Part shown: one piece after another, positions 1 to 7,873 of the stretch
How the letters are laid out: every line of letters starts with the position of its first letter
How positions within the stretch are numbered: the stretch's first letter is position 1
The notes under the pieces: model-generated
What the model saw: only the letters and a program-made list of their open reading frames with translations
Database searches by the model: none
Told to the model about the DNA's origin: nothing
Position numbers and translations under genes: made by a program
DNA from: Conoideocrella luteorostrata
Taxonomy: Eukaryota > Ascomycota > Sordariomycetes > Hypocreales > Clavicipitaceae
Length of the DNA: 11,933 nt
Assembly: GCA_032433595.1 (NCBI GenBank)
Contig: JASWJB010000608.1
Span: 1-11,933 of the forward strand
Direction of reading: 5' to 3'

Positions 1-1506
1 GGGGGGGCCGCACATCCTCGTATATAGACTTGCGTTTCCTGCTTGATCCGCTGTTATCGGGATCTTGTAAGCGATCATATCCATCGGATCGGTCGTGGAT
101 AGTCGTTCGAAAAGGATGTTGCGTATTCTTAGAGAATTCTAAGCCCGCTCGCAAGTCAGCAATGGTCATAATCTCACGGTGTCCCACGAGTGCAGCAACC
201 TCCTCCACGCCCTTTTCACGTGCTGTCTTGAAATGGCTTACTTCAGAAGGCTGCCGCTTAGCCGAGCGCCAGGAAAACTTAGCTACGCCTTTCTTCGTTA
301 AGAAGCATGTTATTCCCCGGCACAAGACAGCACGTTGTTTAGCAGCCAGCTGCTTTAATTCCACTCGTTCGTCTTTACCGTTAGCTCCCTCCACTGTAAT
401 ATAGCAGTGGCTGTTTTTCCATTCAATGGACCTGTCTAGACCCATTGCTTCATCATCCATCGTGGCGTATGTAACAAGAGCACAGGCGAACTTCTTGGGT
501 TTGCGATTAATGTTAAACTCGCCAGAGCTATAAGCACCAGACTGATCGAAAATCCAGAGCTCCATTATTGTGGCCTTTAGTGTTAAGGTATAGACAAAGC
601 AACGCATCGGTTGGTCGTCAAAGATACTTCTGACATGCCTTGTGAGCTGTAGCAAGCATGCCTTAAAGCTATCGAAAGACCGCTTATGCTCTCCAACAAC
701 AACACATTTATACTCGAATCGACGCCTCGTCCGTTGTGGTTTTTAGAAGAATGTATCCATCTAACCTTTGCGCGACTTAAATTCTGTTGCGGTTGTATTT
801 GCATGTAACGTATACGTCGCACTAGTCAAGGTAGTTTCCTCCCGCTTAACCAGCCACTCCTATACTCCCACGGATTGGCCGGAAAGGTTTTCCACTTCGC
901 GCCATCGTGACTTTTTAATATCGATTTTAGCGTCTTTCGCTGTTTTATGGTCCGTTTTGCTAAGTCGAAGTGCTTCTCGAAAAAGCCTGGCACGCCTCAA
1001 TGCGTACGGTTTCTTATTTCGTAAAACAGCTCGCGCTCGATAACATCACGCGTCTCGCTATTCGCTAGCCGGCTCGAGCTCCTACTGACCGGCGTTCCGA
1101 AACTTGTTGGGACGATACTGGTCGGTGGAGGAGTCGACGGGTTAACGGCTTCGATGAGGGTCATCACGGCGGCCCAAATATCGGTGTCTGGAGAGTTTGC
1201 AACAACCGCATTTACGAGCGGGCGGAGTTGACCGAACTTGAGTGAGCTTTCTCGGACTTCCTTTTGTCGTATGGCAAAGAGTTTTTCCGCCACATTGCCG
1301 TTCTTTTCTGGTAATGGAAGGCTGTCTGCTGCCGGAGAGATGACGAGGACTCCAAGAAGGCCGGCAGTGTTGGCACGCCAAGCTTCGTTGGGTTCCTTAA
1401 AATTACAAAATTTGGCCGGAAAACGAGCCAGTAAGTCGTTGAGTGGGTGGTTCACAATGATTTTGATTTGCTCATCGTTAGCGCTATACTTGCTCGGCGC
1501 GCTTGT
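1..1506 (-). pseudogene. FunK1-type (fungal-type) protein kinase, decayed N-terminal half
   Basis: Read on the minus strand this matches, by remembered family pattern, the N-terminal half of the fungal FunK1/Sgk2-like kinases. Recognisable blocks in order are WRANTAGLLGVL, RPLVNAVVANSPDTDIWAAV, NPSTPPPTSI, GVPGFFEKHF, CVVVGEHKRS, MELWIFDQSGAYSSGEFN and GVAKFSW. The last part, from about 742 to the window edge, is a single open frame. The gene is broken by TGA at 999-997 (between the ELFYEIRNRTH and GVPGFF blocks), TAG at 862-860 (where family members have Trp), TAG at 763-761 and TAA at 745-743 (both where a Gln is expected), plus a frameshift near 865-872. No in-frame ATG precedes the first block; the frame opens after a TGA at 1509-1507, and the first possible near-cognate start is GTG at 1455. 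The catalytic domain would lie beyond the left edge. Family identity is fairly secure; the extent of decay was judged without an alignment. Confidence 0.8.
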
Positions 1507-2108
1507 TCAAAAAGAACTGTCAAAAAGAAGTAAACAAGGCGAATGGACAAGCGAACCCGTTGGATCACGTGAAATCCACACTGGCGGAGTGGAGGGCTGC
1601 TCTGCTACTGGTGGCGAAAGACAAGACTGCGACAATTGTCAAAGGAAGAAAATTGGAAAACGGCAGGTTACGGAAGCCCGCGAATTAATATTATTTAGAT
1701 CCTGTGTCAATGCATTCGCCAAAATAAGCATGCTGCGCCAACACCTCACAATAGCGGCTCCTTTAATATTATTTAGATCCTGTGGCAATGCATTCGCCAA
1801 AATAAGCATGCTGCGCCAACACCTCACAATAGCGGCTCCTATAAGCTGTGGCAATAAGCGGCCCACCATCGCATGAAAGCCGTTGTTCAGTGTACTATTA
1901 TTGGAGTGCAATTCAGCTTCTTCAACGATTGCCCATTCGTATTCGGGGAAACAATCCCTTCTCTATGTAATCAGCGATGGGAAAGAGAGCAATAGAGAGA
2001 CTTGGCCATACTGGCACCAACGTGATCTCCGAGTATGAAAATTGGCTCCAGGGACCGACAGAAAAAGGCGGGCTACGTATCTATCCATCCATTTAATATA
2101 GCCTTATC
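1507..2108. other. Gene-poor spacer with a tandem repeat
   Basis: No convincing gene is seen upstream of the decayed kinase. The only structured element is the 78-bp tandem duplication listed separately. A short plus-strand frame around 1503-1688 opens only with TTG and has no family resemblance. The stretch 1841-2108 shows no ORF, RNA gene or repeat that I could support. Confidence 0.5.
1685..1840. repeat. Two-copy tandem repeat, 78-bp unit
   Basis: Bases 1685-1762 and 1763-1840 are head-to-tail copies of a 78-bp unit with a single mismatch (T at 1707, G at 1785). Right after the second copy, around 1845-1855, the word CTGTGGCAAT recurs, which may be the stub of a third, diverged copy. The unit length is a multiple of three, so plus and minus frames run through it and give repetitive peptides, but nothing else suggests coding. 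Such near-identical copies point to a recent duplication. Confidence 0.95.
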
Positions 2109-2453
2109 TTAGATTATTGTCGCATGTACTAAGTGATCAATTGATTGTCTTATTCCTGTGATCTTACTCCAAGCCTCTGTCCACCCTTGTACCTTGTTCC
2201 AAAGGAAGCGTTCCCTCTCGTTTCGGTCGGCTATGATATGTCGGTTGCTGAGCATTTTCGATAGTTCTGGAACTGAAGTCTCCCCCCAAGCACCTATGAC
2301 CTGCCAAGAGTCTGTACCGGCTTCCACACTCTCTGCGTCGTATAGGTGGTCTTTCGTAGATACCAAGAGCTGGACGCTGTGATCCCCGGCCTTAATGTCA
2401 TTTAAGCGATGGGTCGGCAGATCGGCGGGATCAGTCTCTTCCGTGATATTCAT
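2109..2453 (-). CDS. Hypothetical small protein or exon, 114 aa
   Basis: The frame opens with ATG at 2453 in a good fungal context (CCAGAAATGA), has an in-frame TAG 18 nt upstream, and ends at TAA in 2111-2109. The product is hydrophilic and acidic at its start (MNITEETDPADLP), with no signal peptide or membrane segment, and the C-terminal part is rich in Trp and charged residues (RERFLWNKVQGWTEAWSKI). I do not recognise a family. It sits between the tandem repeat and the GC-rich island in DNA with no other gene, so it could be a real small gene, one exon of a longer gene, or the remnant of a transposon gene. Its amino-acid composition looks protein-like, but that is the only support. Confidence 0.3.
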   Translation of the reverse strand: MNITEETDPADLPTHRLNDIKAGDHSVQLLVSTKDHLYDAESVEAGTDSWQVIGAWGETSVPELSKMLSNRHIIADRNERERFLWNKVQGWTEAWSKITGIRQSIDHLVHATII

Positions 2454-2569
2454 TTCTGGACCAGAGACCTAGACGTGTTGACTTCGGTAGCTGCATTCGA
2501 GTTGTGGTCGTGCAAGGTAGAGATATTGATTAAAACTAAGAAAAAACTTGAGGTTGGTAGCTTGCGACG

Positions 2570-2940
2570 ACCAAGGTCACACATAAAATACCAGCCAAAC
2601 CCCCTCCTGCCGCCCCACCTGGCTTCAGGGGTCCAATGGGCTGGCCCAAATAACCGCACAGCGAGCCCGCGCTAACCAGAATTTCCTGCTAGCAGGAATC
2701 AGACAGCACGGAATGCTAGCTGCCCCCGAGCCACCAGCACACCTTAGTGGCTATCAGTGCGTGGCTGGCTCATTCCCCGGGTTATCGGACACCGATCAGC
2801 CTACCGCTACCATCCACACCCGGATAACTGCCCTGTACTCTCCACTGTCGCATACCGCCCATAGGCTGGAGGGCCTAATCCGCTGTCCGGCTGGGGACAC
2901 CCCCTAAAATATGCTGACCTTACCCGGAAGGCACTTGACA
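2570..2940. other. GC-rich island, possible repeat or transposon remnant
   Basis: Hand counts give 57-62% G+C per 60-base line from 2641 to 2940, dropping to 35% in the next line (2941-3000). No frame shows recognisable protein. The sequence is rich in C runs and ends near CCCCCTAAAAT around 2903-2913. The compositional block and its sharp right edge are what a solo LTR or other non-coding transposon part would look like, but I found no clear terminal repeats or target-site duplication. It lies just downstream of the DUF3723 gene. Confidence 0.4.
2683..2698. repeat. Perfect 16-bp palindrome TTCCTGCTAGCAGGAA
   Basis: The two 8-bp halves are exact reverse complements with no spacer. It lies inside the GC-rich island. 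It could be a dimer-protein binding site or part of a transposon end; nothing else in the sequence decides this. Confidence 0.6.
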
Positions 2941-2990
2941 TGGCTCAACACAACTTGTCCATCTAGTCCCAATCAATATTATGAATTATT

Positions 2991-5900
2991 TTACTTAGCT
3001 TGCCAGTTACTACGTCTTTGTGACCTTGTTTCATGTCCTGCCCATTTTGGAATTAGATAAATAGTGTTTGTGCCGTCAGATGCGACTCGCTTAAAACACG
3101 TTTCTGGAATAAGCGCTTTACTATTGCTATCGAACAACCCAAACTCCTTTCGTACATACTTTTTTGCCAGTCGCATCACCGTAGAGGGTTCGTTGGGGTC
3201 CACAACCACCTCATCCCCTAACCTCCAGTCCCCATTTTCAAAAAGCTTGAATTGTACACGAACCATCCCGGGCTCTAATAATTCCTTCCCAGCGTGTTAG
3301 CACTTACTGTACATATGGAGCATAGAAGCAAACTACCACTCACCTGTGGTGTGTGCACTAGTTGTCCCGTCCCAGCCGCTACAGTGGGTCCCCTCGTCAC
3401 AGGAGTTCGCTCCTCAATCGACCCTTCCGTCATTGACTCCTCATCAGGGTTCAGTGCCCTCCTTACCATCGTTCCCAAAGTGCTGTTTTCCATCGGCGCC
3501 CTCTCCGCCAATGGCTCATTTGTCCTGCTGTACTCTCGCTCACTCGCAGCCTCGTCCGCCCATTCTTTCTCCACGAGGCGCTCGATCCTCAACTGCAATT
3601 CCTTCTCAACCTCCCTAGCATCATTAATTTTTGTTTGGAGCCGTTGCAAGCATGTATCGAGATGGTCAATAGTCCGCCTAAGCTCAAGTTCTTTCTCCCT
3701 AAGCTTATCGACAGTAGAATTTCGTTCTTTTTCTTCTGCCGCAAGCGTCGCTGCTCTTGTTTGTTCTTCCTCATTTTTGGCAATAAGTCCATCTACCAAA
3801 ACCTGTAGCCTCTGCCTTTCGTCCTCTAGATACCGTGCCTCCTGCTGTTTCTCCCGGTTCAGAGCTGCGAGCTGATTGACGCTGTTCTGTTTCTCAATGG
3901 CTTGCTGAGAGAGCTCCAGCAACATAACCTCCTGATCTTCTTGGGTGCTCTGGTTTTGACGATCGGGCGTAACAAGATCAAGTCGTATCTCCTCGCCAAG
4001 GTCGTTCCGCCTCTTTACAAGCTCGCCAATTTGAGACTGCCTCTCCTGTACATCATTCTGGAGTGTTTCGAGTCTGATAATTTGCTCAGCCTCCTTTTGT
4101 CGAAGGCCTGCCAGCTTCTCCCGAAGGTCCCTGTCCTCGCATTTAAGAGTGCCTAGGGTGCTTTGTTGTATTGTCAGTGTGCTCTGAAGCCGCTCAATGT
4201 TATTTAAGTGTTCATTTTCCTTCTGCACAAGAGGCTCCAACCGTGACTCGGTCTCTGCCAACTTGCCTCTCAGATCCTCCAGTTGTCTTTGGTACCCTTC
4301 CTCAGTTGTATGTTGAACTGTGCTCAGTTGTGTAGATCGCCCCTCATCGCAAATTAGATGGCGATTTGAGTGCTGTTCGAATGCTATGCTTCCCCACATA
4401 GCTTCCTGTAGTTCTGGTGCCCCGTTGATGTCGTCGACGGACACGTCAATGTCCTTTCCAAAGAATGCAAAGTACATGGATCGTTGAATGAACAATGATG
4501 TCAGCAGGTCCTGTTTTTGAAATGCACCATGAAACACATCCAAGTACATGAACCGCTTGTCTCGGGCTAAATCATTTTTTGCCGGCTGGCCGCTTCGTTC
4601 AGGAGGTTTTTCATCGTGTTCAATTACGTATTCTGCGCCGTCATTCGAGACAGGCCGCGCGCTTGCTATCACATCCTCGACTGCTGTGATGCACGACTCC
4701 ATGTCTTCATAATTAAACTCTTCGGGCCTGCGCGCAGTTGTGAGGAGTCGACGGGCAATCGCTCGGTCTGGATTGCTTCTCAGAAGCTCACTAATCTCAT
4801 CACTCCTGAAACCAAGCTTGTGTGCAAAACGAGCAAACCTAAACAACACATTCTCGTCAACCTGGGTCGTTTTCCCACCTGACTTTTTCGCCCTGACTTC
4901 CGCTGGTATAGCAGGATGTTCCCGTAGTGCATAGAGCCACAATTGTCTGTAGTATATGTCAAAGTGTTCTGTCCTATTTGTCTGGACCAGCTTTGTGGAT
5001 TGGCCAGAAACTTGCACTAGGCATTCGCCGCTACTTGTTTCTGTACCCTCATAGGCACTCTCCAGCGCCCCCCGGATGGTTTCCTTGCTTTGTAAACTTA
5101 CTAATCTCTTCATGCAATCCGCTCCAAGTTTGATGTAGTTGAGATTGTTGAAGAAGCCACGGAGAGACGGGATGAGGCACTCGGTAGTAGCAGAACATAT
5201 CCTTGACCAGATTCTTTCTCTTTCCATCTGACTAAATGTGCAGAGGATTTCGCCGCCGTGGACTCGGCCATATAGGTCTAGGGTATCCTTCTGGCAAGCG
5301 CCGGGTGCTTTAAGTTCTAGTGCTAGAACTGACTCTTTGTCGAGTCTTTGCATTGCCGATTCTTCTCCGTCAAATATAGAATACCAAAAGTCCTTGATAT
5401 GTCTCAAATAAGCAAGAAGTTCCTGTGAATTAGCGACCAACTCTTCATTTGAAGCTCGTTTAATGCTTACTTCATGGCATCTTGTGGATATCATTTTGCT
5501 GACCACGCTCAGTCTAAGTCCGCAGTAGAGTGCAGGGATTGGATAGAACGCGTCAAATGCTCGTGAGAATTTTCGGTGTCCGAGAAGTTGATCGAGGCAT
5601 TCCTTCTTTCTCTTTGAGTCAGGTAGAGTGGCAAGGCGCGCCCACCATCGCCGCTCAAAGTGTGGGTGTTCCTGTCCACATATTCCCTGATATTCGCGGA
5701 TCTTATAATAGATCTCTCCATCGTCTAATTTTCTTTCGCTGGAGTATTCTTCCACAATGTCTCGCTGCGCCTCGTTGCTTATGTCTGGCTCAAGTCAGTT
5801 TCCTTTCTCCAATGTATTTCGGTTAAATAATCCAGCTTTCACACCTGCAGCGAATAGATCAACGATCCAACGTAGGGCAGATGACCTAAAAGCTTGTTTA

Positions 5901-6325
5901 GCAGCCTCAATACGATCTTCGCCTCGGAGACACTTCAATCGATAGTCCGCACGGAAATTAAGCTTTGCATAATTCTGACTGTTTGACAGAAGGCTGTCTT
6001 GTGATAGTCCGGAAGTGGCCAGAGCTTCGTGCAAATCGGTTTCATCAATTACAGCAGGTATTCGGTTTTGCGGCTCCTCGGGGTCAAGATCATGCTGCAT
6101 TCTAAAAAGACTTTTTAATCTCTTCACATTTTCGTTGTCAGGCCCGTTGGAATCTGGGAAGCACAAAACATTTACTTCAACTTGAGCTGTTCCGATATGC
6201 TTAAGTGCCTTCTCGGCTCTAATACGGCGTGATACAGTTCCGAAGCCAATAGCACGCATTTTCTTTGTCCAATTTCTACTTCTAGCAGAAAATTTTCTTA
6301 GTCGAGAATAGGAACGGCAAAGCAT
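2991..6325 (-). CDS. DUF3723-family protein with long coiled coil (3 exons, 1067 aa)
   Basis: Exons are 6325-5845, 5784-3344 and 3272-2991. Intron 1 (5844-5785, 60 nt, GTGTGA..ACTGAC..CAG) joins the frame as Ala-Ala-Asp-Ile. Intron 2 (3343-3273, 71 nt) has a strong GTGAGT donor and GCTAAC branch but needs a GAG acceptor; a GTAGTT donor with a TAG acceptor at 3275 also keeps frame. The DUF3723 signature is clear: GTAQVEV (residues 45-51), GPDNENVKRLKSLF, IPAVID, then DDGEIYYKIREYQG and RRWWARL (about 205-211), and ESAMQRLD, LKAPGACQKD, LIPSLRGFF, YYRQLWLYALR further on. Residues about 655-905 are a Glu/Lys/Leu/Gln-rich coiled coil. Exon 3 (975-1067) carries the C-terminal module (VVVDPNEPS, KKYVRKEFGLFDSN, SDGTNTIYLIP). 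The family's function is unknown; it is a recurrent Starship accessory gene. The start is uncertain: ATG 6325 overlaps an out-of-frame ATG at 6329, and a TATAAATA at 6338-6331 could instead favour the in-frame ATG at 6259. Confidence 0.88.
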
Positions 6326-6505
6326 GCATTTATTTATACGTGTGGTGGGCCAACTTTGGCTTGGTAGATTGTCCAATACCACACGTCAAACACGCCATTG
6401 GGTTACACTTGCCTATAAAAAGGTGTCACTACTCCAACAGATGAAACCTGTCAAGCATTGTTATTGACGATCACCCAGAGAAAAATAACAACTTCAATCG
6501 CACCA
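6326..6505. promoter_or_regulatory. Divergent promoter between DUF3723 and pseudokinase genes
   Basis: Only 180 bp separate the two start codons. Toward the plus-strand gene there is TATAAAAA at 6414-6421, about 85 nt before its ATG. Toward the minus-strand gene there is TATAAATA at 6338-6331. CCAAT-type boxes occur on both strands, CCAAT at 6373-6377 and its complement ATTGG at 6397-6401. The arrangement suggests that the two genes are co-regulated; this is inferred from layout only. Confidence 0.6.
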
Positions 6506-7584
6506 ATGGCTTCTGGAAGAGGTTCTGTTATTGATCTACGCAGTGTGACATCAAAATCCAAAACGCAGCACTCTTATGCAAAGAGTCACGCAGGAGTATC
6601 TACAGAAAATTTCAATTCTAATCGTTTGAAAAAGCATAAACCCACGCTCGCGTCGATTCCACAGCAAGACGAACCGTCTCTTCGGGAAAATATCACATCC
6701 GAATCGGTGGGCGCTGAACCTCTTTGGGCCAGCTATACCAAACTCTACAGCCTTCAATTTGGGGCGAGTGACTATTTTATTGTGGCTGAGGAGAAAATTC
6801 GGAAGAAAAACTCAAACCCTGAACAAAATCCTCTTGTCATCATTAAGACTTTTGCCGGATTTGCACCTCATAATAGCATCCCAGACATACAAAGAATAAA
6901 AGATAAGAATTTCGTTCCTATCAGAAACATTATTTCCGTACAAAGCGAAATTACCGTTGCCTTTGAGTTTATGCCTCTCTCGCTCTCAGAGATTGCCGGG
7001 AATCCGCTCATAGATGACATTCGCTTGGCATCACTTTTAGGGCCGGTTCGTCACAGTCTTTAGCCGCTGAAAACTCCCACTAACATTGTGCTAGATTGTT
7101 GACGGGCTGATGTACTTGGACGAAAGCTGTCTTGAGCATACTCAGTTGATATGTTCTAATATACTCGTCGATACTGCTGGTAACGTGAAACTGTGTAAGT
7201 CACGAAACGGACGTTGTAGTACACTCCACTGATTATATGCAGGGGCTCAAGAACACATCCAGGGTGGGTCGGCTCGCAGAAAGCACGTACAGAGTCTGCG
7301 TTCGATAGCTTTACAGCTGGTACAAGGCTATGTTGAGGAAGATGGGCCTGATGGGCCGGACAGATCAAAGCAATGCCCAAACGGAGTGAAATTCCTCGCC
7401 GAGATGGAGAGGGCATTGAGCGTGGATTCACTCAGAAAGGTATAGCCGTCAAGAATCTGACCAAGATAAGAGCTAACTATTGCAGCATCCACTTCTGCAG
7501 CTTCCTTGGCACAGATGTCGCCTTGCTGGTATGATATCTCTGGTGCACATCTGGGCCAGTCGTGGATACAAATTTCGTGGCTAA
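6506..7584 (+). CDS. Kinase-fold protein, probable pseudokinase (4 exons, 311 aa)
   Basis: Exons are 6506-7045, 7095-7194, 7243-7439 and 7486-7584. The introns are 49, 48 and 46 nt: GTTCGT..ACTAAC..TAG, GTAAGT..CAG and GTATAG..GCTAAC..CAG. Each join preserves the frame. The ATG at 6506 has a good context (CACCAATGGC). A disordered, basic N-terminus (about 1-70) precedes a kinase N-lobe with the conserved Lys in LVIIKTF (K114) and the hinge-like VAFEFMPLSLSEIAG. The C-lobe follows as IVDGLMYLDESCLEH, then HTQLICSNILVD (H195, N202) and, after the GNVKLW turn, IALQLVQGYVEEDG; it ends with HPLLQLPW and SLVHIWASRGYKF. The HRD-type Asp is replaced by Gln, no DFG is visible, and the glycine loop is weak, so catalysis is doubtful. 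The fold resembles fungal kinase-like proteins related to HET-associated kinases. It is transcribed head-to-head with DUF3723. Read without splicing it would look like a 185-aa fragment, yet the spliced gene has no break. Confidence 0.82.
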
Positions 7585-7873
7585 GGGTGGTGAAAATCGT
7601 TTACTATGATATTTATTCGTGTTGCATCTAGTGAAATAGGAAAAATATTGGGAGTTGAAGATAATTGTAGGTTGCACAGGGTCTTCTGGTATCGGCATCA
7701 TAAGAGTCGTGCACGAAACAATAGGTAGAACAAATTATTTAGTTCATTGGTGTCTATCTAAGGAGAGGAAGTGAAGGAGGTAGAGAGGCTTTCTAAGACT
7801 TGTATAGAAAGGGAGCTTGCCCGAGGGTGCATGTGAGTGATCACGTAGTTGACGGGATACTCCAACAATAACC
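7585..7873. other. Convergent 3' intergenic region
   Basis: This holds the 3' ends of the plus-strand pseudokinase gene and the minus-strand ferric reductase gene, which point toward each other. An AATAAA on the minus strand at 7617-7612 could serve the reductase mRNA, though it is far (about 257 nt) from its stop. No other feature is seen. Confidence 0.4.

Noticed and set aside
1..7. Run of seven G at the left edge
   Set aside because: It may be a contig-edge artefact or real coding sequence (Pro codons on the minus strand); nothing in the window can decide.
1503..1688. 61-aa plus-strand frame
   Set aside because: It opens only with TTG, ends in the repeat and has no recognisable family, although its composition is somewhat protein-like.
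1238..1876. 212-aa plus-strand frame through the decayed kinase and tandem repeat
   Set aside because: It is antisense to recognisable kinase sequence and its C-terminal half is only the repeat translated twice.
2570..2940. Terminal inverted repeats bounding the GC-rich island
   Set aside because: GGTCA near 2574 and TGACC near 2925 pair over five bases only, which is expected by chance.
3294..3875. 193-aa Ser-rich plus-strand frame
   Set aside because: It is the antisense shadow of the DUF3723 coiled coil.
6441..6467. Eight-codon upstream ORF before the pseudokinase gene
   Set aside because: Its ATG is only 27 nt from the TATA-like box, so it probably lies at or before the transcription start.
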